From Thermodesulfovibrio thiophilus DSM 17215 (GTDB lineage: Bacteria; Nitrospirota; Thermodesulfovibrionia; Thermodesulfovibrionales; Thermodesulfovibrionaceae), in contig NZ_AUIU01000012.1 of assembly GCF_000423865.1 (NCBI RefSeq), positions 124,001 through 188,000 on the forward strand: 64,000 nucleotides of DNA, in the 5' to 3' direction. The notes under the pieces were generated by a model. The model was not told the DNA's origin. It worked only from the letters and a program-made list of their open reading frames with translations, and made no database searches. The translations under genes were made by a program, and so were the position numbers. This document shows, in pieces, positions 46,627 through 55,064 of the stretch. Each line of letters begins with the position of its first letter. Position 1 is the stretch's first letter.

Positions 46627-47385
46627 ATGAGTCCTAAAATAATAGTAATTCATTTGACAAAAGATATAAATAGATTTCTCGTATTGAACATATTGGCTGT
46701 TATGCTTATTTTATCTTGTATTCTTGTATTTGAAGGTTACGATAAAAAAGAAATGATTTTAGGTATTTTCATTGCTTTTACGTGTTCATTAATAATAAAT
46801 TTGATTATAGGACGCGTCATAAAAAGAAAAATGGAAAAAATAATAAACTACTCTTTTGAAAAATTTGAAACACAGCTTTATGTTGATGAATTAACCTCGG
46901 TTTACAACAGAACTACTGGAATAAATAGATTGATAGAAGAGATGTCAAGAGCAAAAAGACATAAACAATCACTATCAATAGCAATGCTCGATATAGACAA
47001 TTTTAAATTAATTAATGATACGTATGGACATCTTGTAGGAGATAGAGTCTTAAATCATATTGCACTTCAAATTAAAAATCTTATCAGGAAAAGTGATGTT
47101 GTATCAAGATATGGAGGAGAAGAATTTTTGATCATATTGCCTCAAACCGATGAAATAAACTCATTTATTGTATTAGAAAGATTAAGAGAACATATTGCAA
47201 AACAACCTGTTTCAATAGGAAATCAAGAGCTTTACATAACAGTAAGCATTGGAATAACAGAAGTTGATATAAATGACAGTTTAACCGATACGATACAGAA
47301 AGCAGATATAGCACTTTATCAGGCAAAAAGATCAGGAAAAAACAGAGTTGAGATTGCACCAAAGTACTTCAACGCAGAAGTCTAA
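46627..47385 (+). CDS. Membrane-bound diguanylate cyclase (GGDEF)
   Basis: A 252-residue protein. Two hydrophobic segments (about 18-36 and 43-62) form a short membrane anchor without a sensor domain. The GGDEF domain (about 80-248) has AMLDIDNFKLINDTYGHLVGD for metal and nucleotide binding and the active-site SRYGGEEF. RKSD five residues before GGEEF is a proper inhibitory I-site, so product feedback by c-di-GMP is expected. No EAL domain. The 3' end overlaps recG tail-to-tail by 4 bp. Confidence 0.94.
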   Translation: MSPKIIVIHLTKDINRFLVLNILAVMLILSCILVFEGYDKKEMILGIFIAFTCSLIINLIIGRVIKRKMEKIINYSFEKFETQLYVDELTSVYNRTTGINRLIEEMSRAKRHKQSLSIAMLDIDNFKLINDTYGHLVGDRVLNHIALQIKNLIRKSDVVSRYGGEEFLIILPQTDEINSFIVLERLREHIAKQPVSIGNQELYITVSIGITEVDINDSLTDTIQKADIALYQAKRSGKNRVEIAPKYFNAEV

Positions 47386-49454
47386 ACTGTTCTAAATACA
47401 TCGATTTTACCTCTCCAGAATTCTTCTAATAAAGCTCGTATTTCAGGATATAACCTCAAATTTTTATCTTCAGCTAATAAAATTTCTGCTTCTTTCCTTG
47501 CAATTTCAAGACAAAATTGATCACGCAATAAATCAGCGACTTTTAAATCTGGCATCCCTGATTGTCTAACTCCAAAAACTTCGCCAGGCCCTCTTATTTT
47601 CATATCTTCTTCTGCTATTTTAAAACCGTCAGAATAGTTTACAATTGCCCTCAGTCTCAACTCCGCCTCTTCAGTTAATTTATAAGGCAGTAGTATGCAT
47701 TTTGAAGGTCTTATACCTCTACCAACTCTTCCACGTAATTGATGTAACTGAGCAAGCCCAAATCTCTCAGCATGGATTATTATCATTAAAGTAGCATTTG
47801 GAACATCCACGCCAACCTCAATAACTGTCGTTGCAACAAGTATATGTATAATGCCATTACGAAACTTTTTCATAATTTCTTCTCTTTCTTTTGAAGACAT
47901 TTTGCCATGAATGAGTCCAACACCGTATTCAGGGAAAAGCTTTTTTAAAGCTTCATATCCATGTGTTGCTGATTTTAAATCGATTGTTTCAGATTCTTCT
48001 ATGAAAGGATAGACAATGTAAACCTGGCCACCGGACTTAATCTCATCATCAATCATTTTATATACTAATTTTTTATTTTCCGGTTTGATAACCTCTGTTA
48101 AAACAGGTTTTCTTCCTTTAGGAAGTTCATCAAGTATTGAATAATCAAGGTCTCCATAAACAGTAAGTGCCATTGTTCGCGGAATAGGAGTTGCTGTCAT
48201 TACAAGAGTATCAGGATTAAGTCCTTTTTTTCTAATCGCTCCTCTTTGAACCACTCCAAATCTATGCTGTTCATCTATTACCACAAGCCCTAAATTTTTA
48301 AAACGAATATCTTCTTGAATTAATGCATGTGTACCAACCACCAGGTCTACAGCTCCTGACCAAATGAGATGGGAATACTTATTATATGATGATGTGAGTA
48401 TGAGCACATTAACAGGAAGCCCTTTAAGTAATGAAGAGATATTTAAATAGTGTTGTTCTGCCAGTATCTCTGTTGGTGCCATCAACGCTGCCTGATATCC
48501 TGCTTCTATGGCAGCGAGCATTGCCGCAACAGCAACAACTGTTTTACCAGAACCAACATCTCCCTGAAGAAGCCTATTCATTGGCGTTGTTTTTTTCATA
48601 TCATCCAGAATTTCTTTTATTACCTTTTTCTGCGCTGAAGTAAGTTCAAACGGAAGATTTTCAAAGAATTTTTTCAATAGCTTGCCTTCAGGATTGAAAG
48701 AAAGCCCTTTTTCATAAAATCTATTCTGTTTCATCAGGAGAATTCCAAGCTGTAGAAAAAACAACTCATCGAAAATTATTCTTCTGTGAAAAAGTGATAT
48801 TTTTTCATTTAATAGCTTAATATCCATATCATTAGGAGGAAAATGTACATATTTAATGGCTTCTTTCAAATATGGAAAATTTAATTTTTTTAAAATACTT
48901 TCAGGTAAATACTCATCTATAAATGGAATTGCCAATTCTAAAGCAGACTGAATTATTGAATGCATCTGTCTCTGAGATAAACCTTCAGTAAGTCTATATA
49001 TAGGAAGAATATTCTGATTTTGGTGATTTGAAATCTGATCTACCAATTCATACTCAGGATTTAGTATTTCTATATATTTTCCCCAGTAATCAACCTGAGT
49101 TTTTCCAAAAAGTTTTATCTTTTGTTTTTCTTTAAAAAGTTTTTTTAAAAAAATCTGGTTAAACCACTTTGCTTTTAGAAAGCCTGTTCCATCTGATATC
49201 ACTATTTCTATAATTGATAGTTTAGTTTTTGTTTTGATTTCATTAATCTGAACTATCTTACCTTCCGCAGTAACAAATTCACCTGGTTTTATCTCAAAGA
49301 TATTTTTTTTATTTCTTCTGTCTTCATACTGGTAAGGTAAATAATATAAGGCGTCTTTAACTGTTTCTATGCCTAATTTTCTAAGAAGACTTGCTTTTCT
49401 AGGACCTACGCCTTTTAGATATTGAATAGGAAGGGTTAACCCGTGAGTCAGCAT
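47382..49454 (-). CDS. recG: ATP-dependent DNA helicase RecG
   Basis: A 690-residue SF2 helicase, about the usual length. The N-terminal wedge/OB domain (about 1-240) binds branched DNA. The motor has Walker A LLQGDVGSGKTVVA, DEQH (VVIDEQHRFGV), TATPIPRT and QLRGRVGRG (motif VI), followed by the RecG-type C-terminal block. It remodels stalled replication forks and Holliday junctions. It is third in the rimP-nusA-recG order on the minus strand, 8 nt after nusA. Confidence 0.97.
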   Translation of the reverse strand: MLTHGLTLPIQYLKGVGPRKASLLRKLGIETVKDALYYLPYQYEDRRNKKNIFEIKPGEFVTAEGKIVQINEIKTKTKLSIIEIVISDGTGFLKAKWFNQIFLKKLFKEKQKIKLFGKTQVDYWGKYIEILNPEYELVDQISNHQNQNILPIYRLTEGLSQRQMHSIIQSALELAIPFIDEYLPESILKKLNFPYLKEAIKYVHFPPNDMDIKLLNEKISLFHRRIIFDELFFLQLGILLMKQNRFYEKGLSFNPEGKLLKKFFENLPFELTSAQKKVIKEILDDMKKTTPMNRLLQGDVGSGKTVVAVAAMLAAIEAGYQAALMAPTEILAEQHYLNISSLLKGLPVNVLILTSSYNKYSHLIWSGAVDLVVGTHALIQEDIRFKNLGLVVIDEQHRFGVVQRGAIRKKGLNPDTLVMTATPIPRTMALTVYGDLDYSILDELPKGRKPVLTEVIKPENKKLVYKMIDDEIKSGGQVYIVYPFIEESETIDLKSATHGYEALKKLFPEYGVGLIHGKMSSKEREEIMKKFRNGIIHILVATTVIEVGVDVPNATLMIIIHAERFGLAQLHQLRGRVGRGIRPSKCILLPYKLTEEAELRLRAIVNYSDGFKIAEEDMKIRGPGEVFGVRQSGMPDLKVADLLRDQFCLEIARKEAEILLAEDKNLRLYPEIRALLEEFWRGKIDVFRTV

Positions 49455-49462
49455 TTATCTTG

Positions 49463-50560
49463 CTATTCATTTTTTTGCTTCTGACTGTTTTCTTTTAATG
49501 ATTCTTCTGTTTCTTTAAACTTCATCTGGGTATACTCAGATTCACTTAATACATCAATACTCCAACCTGTTAATCTTGATGCCAGCCTTACATTCTGTCC
49601 CTTTTTGCCAATTGCTAAAGAGAGCTGGTCATTTTCAACAACTACCACTGCTGTTTTCTCGTTTTCATTGGTACCAACCTTAAGAACGGTTGCTGGAGTG
49701 AGAGCTTTTGCAATAAAAAAACTCATATCTTCACTATAAGGAATTATATCAATTCTCTCACCTTTTAACTCTCGAACAACAGCCTGAACTCTGGTTCCTT
49801 TCATGCCAACGCATGCTCCAACAGGATCTACTGAAGTATCCTTTGAGTAAACAGCTATTTTGGTTCTTTCTCCAGGGTCTCTTGCAATACCTTTTATTTC
49901 AACTATTCCATCTTGAATCTCGGGTACCTCTAAATTAAATAACCCTATTACAAAATTAGGATGCGTTCTTGAAAGTTTTATTACTGGTTCCTTTATCGCC
50001 TGTTTTACTTCATATATGTATGCTTTTACTAAATCTCCTCTTTTTAAATTATCCTGTGGAAGTATCTCTTTTTCCGGGAGTATAGCCTCTGCCTTACCCA
50101 CAAGGATATAAAAATTGCCCTTTTCCTTTCTAAGCACTGTTCCGCTAACAATATTACCAACTTTATCTTTAAATTCTTCATAAATAAGAGATCTTTCAAT
50201 TTCTCTTATTTTCTGAAAAAGTACATGTTTTGCAGTTTGCACCGCAATTCTTCCAAAATCTTGAATCGATAAAGGAACTTCTACTGTATCACCAATCCCC
50301 TTATCTACATAGTTTTGTTGTGCCTCTTCAATTGAAATTTCTGATGAAGGATCGGTAACCTGCTCCACTACTTTTTTAATTTCAAAAATATTAATATCAA
50401 AACTTTGAGGATCAATCTTTATTTTAATTGAAGATTTATTACCATATTTTTTTCTTATTGCGGAAATAAGAGCTGTCTCAAGAAGCTCAATAACAGCATC
50501 TTTGTTAATCCCCTTTTCTCTCATTATCTGTTCTACTAAAAATTTAAGTTCTTTTCCCAT
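49463..50560 (-). CDS. nusA: Transcription termination/antitermination protein NusA
   Basis: A 365-residue NusA with the N-terminal RNA polymerase-binding domain (about 1-130), an S1 domain (about 135-200; VGNIVSGTVLRKEKGNFYI) and two KH domains (about 230-345; DPVGACVGMKGTRVQAVVREL and LSLAIGKKGQNVRLASRLTGW). The C-terminal acidic repeats of proteobacterial NusA are absent, as in many phyla; a short charged tail ends the protein. It follows rimP by 4 nt. The usual downstream infB is replaced by recG. Confidence 0.97.
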   Translation of the reverse strand: MGKELKFLVEQIMREKGINKDAVIELLETALISAIRKKYGNKSSIKIKIDPQSFDINIFEIKKVVEQVTDPSSEISIEEAQQNYVDKGIGDTVEVPLSIQDFGRIAVQTAKHVLFQKIREIERSLIYEEFKDKVGNIVSGTVLRKEKGNFYILVGKAEAILPEKEILPQDNLKRGDLVKAYIYEVKQAIKEPVIKLSRTHPNFVIGLFNLEVPEIQDGIVEIKGIARDPGERTKIAVYSKDTSVDPVGACVGMKGTRVQAVVRELKGERIDIIPYSEDMSFFIAKALTPATVLKVGTNENEKTAVVVVENDQLSLAIGKKGQNVRLASRLTGWSIDVLSESEYTQMKFKETEESLKENSQKQKNE

Positions 50561-50564
50561 AAAA

Positions 50565-51074
50565 CTACCCTATATAAATTTGTGCTTTCAGTATTTTATT
50601 AAAAGGAATAAATAAAAGTTCGGTTTTTTCTTTTTTCTTAATTCCTTTTATTTTTGGGTTATAAATTTCTATTCTCACCCAGTCATCTCCTGCTTCAAGG
50701 ATTTTACCTATAAAAAAAGTTCGGTCTGCTATTTTTTCTTTTGTAGTAATCTGTACATTTCTTCCTATATTTCTTAAAAAATCTCTCTTATCTTTAAGAG
50801 GTCTATCAAGACCTGGAGATGAAACCTCAAGAGTATAAGAGCTGTTTATTGGATCCTCAACATCCAGGATAGCTTCTATATCTCTTGAAAAATGTTCACA
50901 ATCTTTTATGGTTACTCCTCCTTCTTTATCAATAAAGATTCTTACAATTAATCCCCTACCCCCGGGATATATTTCTACACTACGAAGTTCAACTCCCTCC
51001 TGTTCACTTACTATAGTTGCATAATTTGTTATTATTTCTTTTAATTCTTTAAAATTCATCTTATGATTATTCAA
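50565..51074 (-). CDS. rimP: Ribosome maturation factor RimP
   Basis: A 169-residue protein of the RimP family, needed for late 30S subunit assembly. Recognisable blocks are GRGLIVRIFIDKEGGVTIKDCEHFSRDIEAILD and SYTLEVSSPGLDRPL, followed by the C-terminal SH3-like domain. It heads the rimP-nusA pair, the most conserved context of the gene. A hairpin (51079-51102) sits directly upstream. Confidence 0.96.
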   Translation of the reverse strand: MNNHKMNFKELKEIITNYATIVSEQEGVELRSVEIYPGGRGLIVRIFIDKEGGVTIKDCEHFSRDIEAILDVEDPINSSYTLEVSSPGLDRPLKDKRDFLRNIGRNVQITTKEKIADRTFFIGKILEAGDDWVRIEIYNPKIKGIKKKEKTELLFIPFNKILKAQIYIG

Positions 51075-51078
51075 AATA

Positions 51079-51102
51079 AAAGAGTGGGATAACCCACTCT
51101 TT
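51079..51102 (-). terminator. Hairpin between the Ala-Pro lipoprotein gene and rimP
   Basis: AAAGAGTGGG and CCCACTCTTT form a perfect 10-bp stem with a 4-nt loop. On the minus strand TTATTTTGAA follows. It may end or attenuate transcripts entering rimP, whose start is only 5 bp further on. Confidence 0.5.
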
Positions 51103-51131
51103 TGAAGAAGTTTAACATTTTTAGATAGTTT

Positions 51132-51165
51132 AAAGCAACACCAGGAAACATCCCGGTGCTGCTTT
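51132..51165 (-). terminator. Second hairpin downstream of the Ala-Pro lipoprotein gene
   Basis: A 14-bp stem (two G-U pairs on the minus strand) with a 6-nt loop, 20 bp after the lipoprotein stop. No T-run follows, so with the 51079 hairpin it may form a tandem terminator or protect the 3' end of an abundant mRNA. Confidence 0.5.
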
Positions 51166-51185
51166 TGTAGTTACTCCTTATAAAA

Positions 51186-51422
51186 CTATTTTTTCTCAGG
51201 AGCTTTTTCAGGAGCTTTTTCAGGAGCATTTGGAGCTTCAGGAGCTTTTGGAGCCTCAGGAGCTTTTGGAGCCTCAGGGCCTGGTGCAGGAGCTGGTGCT
51301 GGTGCAGGAGCTGGTGCTGGTGCCTCTGCTGGTTTCTGCTCCTCAGCCTTTTTGCATCCTAATGCAAAGCTAAAGGATACCATTAGAATTAAAGAAAGTA
51401 CTAATGCCAATAATTTTTTCAT
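51186..51422 (-). CDS. Small Ala/Pro-rich lipoprotein
   Basis: A 78-residue protein. Residues 1-22 are a lipoprotein signal ending FALGC, with Cys23 as the lipidated residue. The mature part is almost only A, P, E and K: an (AP)n run followed by four to five copies of APKAPE/APEK-type units, then EKK. Such Pro-Ala stretches are extended and span space, as in TonB or periplasmic linkers. The coding DNA is a tandem repeat (about 51190-51330). A hydrophobic or folded domain is lacking. It has an AGGAGG-type Shine-Dalgarno and its own terminator region. It may act as a periplasmic spacer; no function known. Confidence 0.8.
   Translation of the reverse strand: MKKLLALVLSLILMVSFSFALGCKKAEEQKPAEAPAPAPAPAPAPAPGPEAPKAPEAPKAPEAPNAPEKAPEKAPEKK
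51190..51330 (-). repeat. Imperfect tandem repeats coding Ala-Pro units
   Basis: On the plus strand GGAGCTTTTGGAGCCTCA and GGAGCTGGTGCTGGTGCA units recur in succession. Copy number may vary by slippage. Confidence 0.7.
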
Positions 51423-51531
51423 CTTATTTAGTCACCTCCTTTCTACTTATTTTTAAACTAAAAACTGAAATCCCTTTGATTTATTTTTTTACCATTGGTT
51501 TTATCTTTTTGTCAACTCTTATCAATTATTA

Positions 51532-51909
51532 CTATTTCACCGCTACTTTATGGCCTGTAAGATTGATAATTAACACAACTAACGCTATAATAACAAGGGC
51601 TAAAATTACCGCAGCTCCTGCATCTCCTGCTACTTTTAATTCATCAATCTTCAAAGCAAGCTCGTGAATTGTCTGTTCATCAAGTGTAGAAAGTCTATCC
51701 ATAATCTCTTTTTCAGAATAGCCTAAATCTTTAAGTCTCTGTGATATAACTTTCATTTCAAGAGTTTTTTGAATTTTTTCAATGTCCTGAGTTTTTGTGT
51801 TAAGTGTTAAGTCAGAAGGAATAAAAGCAGCACCTGCAGACTGAACCATTCCGATTGTCAAGATTGCTACTGCTAAATAAATAACAAGAAATTTCTTAAA
51901 CATAACCAT
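51532..51909 (-). CDS. PA2779-family small membrane protein
   Basis: A 125-residue protein. An N-terminal signal or helix (about 5-28) is followed by a helical region with LGYSEKEIMDRLSTLDEQTIHELALKID and a second hydrophobic helix (about 97-117), as in the PA2779 family of uncharacterised proteins. An alternative start is the Met at residue 3. In pseudomonads the partner gene PA2778 encodes a C39-peptidase-like protein with TPRs; here the gene upstream encodes only a TPR lipoprotein. It lies 56 bp after that gene and is probably cotranscribed. Confidence 0.75.
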   Translation of the reverse strand: MVMFKKFLVIYLAVAILTIGMVQSAGAAFIPSDLTLNTKTQDIEKIQKTLEMKVISQRLKDLGYSEKEIMDRLSTLDEQTIHELALKIDELKVAGDAGAAVILALVIIALVVLIINLTGHKVAVK

Positions 51910-51965
51910 ACCTCCTTATATGCTTTTTACAACCAATATGGTTGATTTGTTTAATATAAAGCATT

Positions 51966-52421
51966 TTATTCATATTGTACTTTCAGTTTTTGGATTTTTT
52001 CAATTGTATCCTCATAAATTTTAACTTTATCAGCATTATTTTTTTCAATTTCGATTGCTTTTTTTACTAATTCTTCAGCTTCATCAAGATTTTTTCTTTG
52101 TAAACAGTAAACCCACGCAAGATTATTATAAGCATCAGCAAGTTTATCGTTTTTTCTGATTGCTTTTTTATAATATTCTTCAGATTTATCATAATTATTT
52201 TTATTCAAATAAAGATTACCAAGAAAAAGAAATCCCTTTGCATCTTCTTTGGATGCTTCTTCATAATGTTTTATAGCATCTTCAATAAGCCCCTTTTTTT
52301 CATAACTAAGTCCGAGTTGAAGATGTTCTTGAGGCGTTAAAGGGTCATGTAAAACAGCAATGCTTGGCATGCTGCAGCCTGTTATTATAAGACAGCCTAT
52401 TATCAGGTATTTAGATAACAT
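51966..52421 (-). CDS. TPR lipoprotein resembling the C-terminal part of PA2778
   Basis: A 151-residue protein. The signal ends ITGC, so Cys16 is the lipidation site. After it, DPLTPQEHLQLGLSYEKKG and two to three TPR units follow (FLFLGNLYLNKNNYDKSEEYYKKAI, AYNNLAWVYCLQRKNLDEAEELVKKAI). The DPLTPEEH-type entry and the PA2779 neighbour recall PA2778-family proteins, but the C39 peptidase-like domain is absent. The ATG is 8 nt downstream of an extended -10 without a Shine-Dalgarno, again predicting a leaderless mRNA. Confidence 0.75.
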   Translation of the reverse strand: MLSKYLIIGCLIITGCSMPSIAVLHDPLTPQEHLQLGLSYEKKGLIEDAIKHYEEASKEDAKGFLFLGNLYLNKNNYDKSEEYYKKAIRKNDKLADAYNNLAWVYCLQRKNLDEAEELVKKAIEIEKNNADKVKIYEDTIEKIQKLKVQYE

Positions 52422-52429
52422 TGACTAAC

Positions 52430-52438
52430 ATTATATCA
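52430..52438 (-). promoter_or_regulatory. Extended -10 (TGATATAAT) of the TPR lipoprotein gene
   Basis: Minus-strand TGA-TATAAT is followed by 8 nt and the ATG at 52421. It is the same arrangement as at 5490, 24349, 41774 and 55049. Confidence 0.6.
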
Positions 52439-52468
52439 TAACTTTTACTCAAATTCAACGCCACGAAA

Positions 52469-52508
52469 TTGTTGGGATAGAGTAAAATATTTTGCTCTAT
52501 CCCAACAA
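52469..52508. repeat. 40-bp near-perfect palindrome (20-bp arms, no spacer)
   Basis: Two 20-bp arms meet without a loop, with a single mismatched pair. The arms contain TTGTTGGGATAGAG and CTCTATCCCAACAA. It lies between fabF (178 bp away) and the TPR gene. It could be a bidirectional terminator or a relic of a mobile element; no copy elsewhere in the window was noticed. Confidence 0.65.
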
Positions 52509-52549
52509 AGGCTTTATAGAATCAAATTTTTCAAAAATGGAATGTCAGT

Positions 52550-52681
52550 ATGCCAGAGATAGGAAAAATGACAAAATTAGAAGAAGCACTTGAAGAGTTT
52601 ATAATAAGCGTAAGTATAGAGTTTCATAAATCTTACAACTGTAAACTTCGCACTGAATCTGAAAACAATCTATTTTCTTGA
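52550..52681 (+). CDS. Possible 43-residue protein or gene remnant
   Basis: An open frame ATG to TGA (with a second ATG at 52568), containing MTKLEEALEEFIISVSIEF and a single cysteine. It sits between the 40-bp palindrome and the fabF 3' end and is convergent with fabF. Not recognised. No Shine-Dalgarno is visible. It may be a remnant. Confidence 0.25.
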   Translation: MPEIGKMTKLEEALEEFIISVSIEFHKSYNCKLRTESENNLFS

Positions 52682-52685
52682 AAGA

Positions 52686-53933
52686 TTAAGTATCTATAAA
52701 TTTTTTAAATAAAAGGGACGCATTTGTTCCACCGAAACCGAAGGAATTACTCATAGCATATCTTACTTGTTTTTTTCGTGGTTTATATGGAACATAGTCA
52801 AGATCACATTCAGGATCAGAGTTATCAAGATTAATGGTTGGAGGAACGATATCCTCATAAATACTCAATATGGTGAAGATTGCTTCAACTCCACCCGCTG
52901 CACCAAGAAGATGTCCTGTCATTGATTTTGTTGAACTGACAGAAAGTTTATAAGCATGTTCACCGAAAACTGTTTTGATGGCTTGGGTCTCAAGTTCATC
53001 TCCCTGTTTTGTGCCCGTTCCATGTGCATTTATATAATCTACTTCCTCTGGAGATATACCAGCGTCATTTAGTGCCATTTTCATACAGGATGCTCCACCT
53101 GTTCCAGCTGGTGCAGGTGCGGTGATATGATAGGCATCTGAACTCATTCCATATCCAACGAGTTCTGCATAAATTTTAGCTCCTCTTTTGATTGCGTGTT
53201 CAAGTTCTTCGAGGATAATAATACCAGCTCCTTCACCCATGACAAATCCATCTCTGTTAAGATCAAAAGGTCTGCTCGCTTTTTCTGGTTCATCATTTCT
53301 GGTTGAAAGAGCTCTCATAACTGCAAATCCTGCAATAGCCATAGGTGTAATAACAGCTTCTGCTCCTCCTGCGATAATTACATCCGCATCTCCATACTGA
53401 ATCATTCTGAAGGCTTCACCGATTGAATGATTACCTGTAGCACAGGCAGTTGTTACTGCAAGAGTTGGTCCCTTTATTCCATATCTTATTGATATCTGTC
53501 CGGCAGCAAGATTAACAATCACCATTGGAATAAAAAAAGGACTTACACGTTTCCAGCCTTTTTCAAGCAATATCCTATGATAGTATTCAATAGCCGGCAG
53601 TCCACCCATTCCAGAACCAATAACAATTCCTGTTCTTTCAGCATTCTCAGGAGTAATTTTCAGCATGGAATCCTCAAATGCCATATGAGTAGCAGCAACT
53701 GCAAAATGTATGAATCTGTCCATTTTCTTTACTTCTTTAAGTTCAATATAATTGGAGGGATCAAATCCTTTTACTTCAGCCGCGATTCTCACTGAATAAT
53801 CACTTACATCAAAATGAGTGATATATCCAACTCCTGATTTACCTTCAATAACAGCCTTCCATGAAGACATCAAATCAAGACCGAGAGGGGAAACCATTCC
53901 CATCCCGGTAACAACAACTCTTCTTTTAGCCAT
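52686..53933 (-). CDS. fabF: 3-oxoacyl-[ACP] synthase II FabF
   Basis: A 415-residue thiolase-fold condensing enzyme. The Cys-His-His triad is visible: [14 protein letters not shown] (about residue 165), [11 protein letters not shown] (about 305) and [17 protein letters not shown] (about 340). It elongates acyl-ACP with malonyl-ACP in fatty-acid synthesis. It is last of the fabG-acpP-fabF unit, 6 nt after acpP. fabD and fabH are not adjacent, so the usual full fab cluster is split. Confidence 0.97.
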   Translation of the reverse strand: MAKRRVVVTGMGMVSPLGLDLMSSWKAVIEGKSGVGYITHFDVSDYSVRIAAEVKGFDPSNYIELKEVKKMDRFIHFAVAATHMAFEDSMLKITPENAERTGIVIGSGMGGLPAIEYYHRILLEKGWKRVSPFFIPMVIVNLAAGQISIRYGIKGPTLAVTTACATGNHSIGEAFRMIQYGDADVIIAGGAEAVITPMAIAGFAVMRALSTRNDEPEKASRPFDLNRDGFVMGEGAGIIILEELEHAIKRGAKIYAELVGYGMSSDAYHITAPAPAGTGGASCMKMALNDAGISPEEVDYINAHGTGTKQGDELETQAIKTVFGEHAYKLSVSSTKSMTGHLLGAAGGVEAIFTILSIYEDIVPPTINLDNSDPECDLDYVPYKPRKKQVRYAMSNSFGFGGTNASLLFKKFIDT

Positions 53934-53939
53934 AAACTA

Positions 53940-54176
53940 TTATGCCTGATCTGTTTTGTTTTTTATGTAGTCAATTGCGTCTTTTACTTTAGCAATTTTT
54001 TCAGCATCTTCATCAGGAATCTCAATACCAAATGCCTCTTCAAACGCCATAACTAGCTCAACAGTGTCAAGTGAGTCTGCTCCAAGGTCTTCAACAAATG
54101 ATGCCTCCGGTGTTACCTGAGAAGCCTCAACTCCAAGCTGCTTTGCTATGATTTCTTTTACCTTTTCTTCTACCAT
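53940..54176 (-). CDS. acpP: Acyl carrier protein AcpP
   Basis: A 78-residue acidic protein of standard length. The phosphopantetheine attachment serine is in [13 protein letters not shown] (about residue 37). It carries growing acyl chains for FabF and FabG, whose genes flank it. It has an AGGAGG-type Shine-Dalgarno 5-8 nt upstream. Confidence 0.98.
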   Translation of the reverse strand: MVEEKVKEIIAKQLGVEASQVTPEASFVEDLGADSLDTVELVMAFEEAFGIEIPDEDAEKIAKVKDAIDYIKNKTDQA

Positions 54177-54197
54177 TACTTACCTCCCTTTTCTTTT

Positions 54198-54935
54198 TTA
54201 TACGTACATTCCGCCATTTACATGAATAACCTGACCGGTTATATATCCTGATTCTGGCAAAGCCAGAAATATTATAGCATTTGCAACATCCTCAGTTGTG
54301 CCAAATCTTCCAAGAGGAATCATTCTTAACATCTCCTCTTTAACTTTTTCAGGTAACTGCTCTGTCATGGCTGTCTGAATAAACCCAGGTGCAACTGCAT
54401 TCACAGTAATTCCTCTTGATGCATACTCTTTTGCAATAGTCCTGGTTAAAGCTACAAGCCCAGCCTTTGATGCTGAATAGTTAACCTGGCCTGGATTACC
54501 CATAAAAGCAACAACAGAGGCTAGATTTATAATTCTACCATATTTTATTTTTGACATAATTTTAACAGCTTCTCTTGAGCATAAAAAAGCTCCTTTTAAA
54601 TTAATGTTAAGCACAGCATCCCATTCTTCATCTTTCATTCTTATTAAAAGATTGTCTCTCGTTATACCTGCATTGTTTACCAGAATCTCTATTTTGGAAA
54701 ATTTTTTAACAGCTTCATCAAAAAGTTTTTTTACATCATCTGATTTAGAGATATCAGCTTTTATCCCAAGTGTTTCAACTCCATACCGGCTTTTAATTTC
54801 CTCTGCTACTGTCTCAGCATTGCCTCCATTTATATCAACAATTATTATATTTACGCCTCTTTTGGCAAACTCTTCGGCAGTTGTTCTACCTATTCCTCTT
54901 GAAGAACCTGTTATTATTGCTGTCTGTCCTTTCAT
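54198..54935 (-). CDS. fabG: 3-oxoacyl-[ACP] reductase FabG
   Basis: A 245-residue classical SDR. NADPH motif TGSSRGIGR (about 8-16), NNAG, and the catalytic Ser-Tyr-Lys with YSASKAG (about 150) are present; the C-terminal GYITGQVIHVNGGMYV is the standard FabG ending. It reduces 3-oxoacyl-ACP. I start at 54935 because AGGAGG lies 5 nt upstream; the earlier in-frame ATG at 54953 would place that Shine-Dalgarno inside the gene. First gene of fabG-acpP-fabF. Confidence 0.96.
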   Translation of the reverse strand: MKGQTAIITGSSRGIGRTTAEEFAKRGVNIIIVDINGGNAETVAEEIKSRYGVETLGIKADISKSDDVKKLFDEAVKKFSKIEILVNNAGITRDNLLIRMKDEEWDAVLNINLKGAFLCSREAVKIMSKIKYGRIINLASVVAFMGNPGQVNYSASKAGLVALTRTIAKEYASRGITVNAVAPGFIQTAMTEQLPEKVKEEMLRMIPLGRFGTTEDVANAIIFLALPESGYITGQVIHVNGGMYV

Positions 54936-55048
54936 GAAAACCTCCTTATGCATTATTCAGAAAATCAAATTATAAAAAAATTTTATCTAAAATTTCTACT
55001 CCTGAAATTGACCGGTGAACTATTGAAGCTAGTAATTCTAAATATGTA

Positions 55049-55057
55049 TGATATAAT
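55049..55057 (+). promoter_or_regulatory. Extended -10 (TGATATAAT) of the ROK kinase operon
   Basis: TGA-TATAAT ends 7 nt before the ATG at 55065. The start site would coincide with the A of the ATG. No Shine-Dalgarno and no good -35 are present. Confidence 0.6.
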
Positions 55058-55064
55058 ATTACTT

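Noticed and set aside
51186-51340. Tandem repeat as a CRISPR-like array
   Set aside because: The repeats are in frame and code for Ala-Pro units of a lipoprotein.
54948-55064. 39-residue N-terminal extension of the ROK kinase
   Set aside because: Precedes the conserved GIDIGGTN start unusually far, is not family-like and runs through the extended -10.
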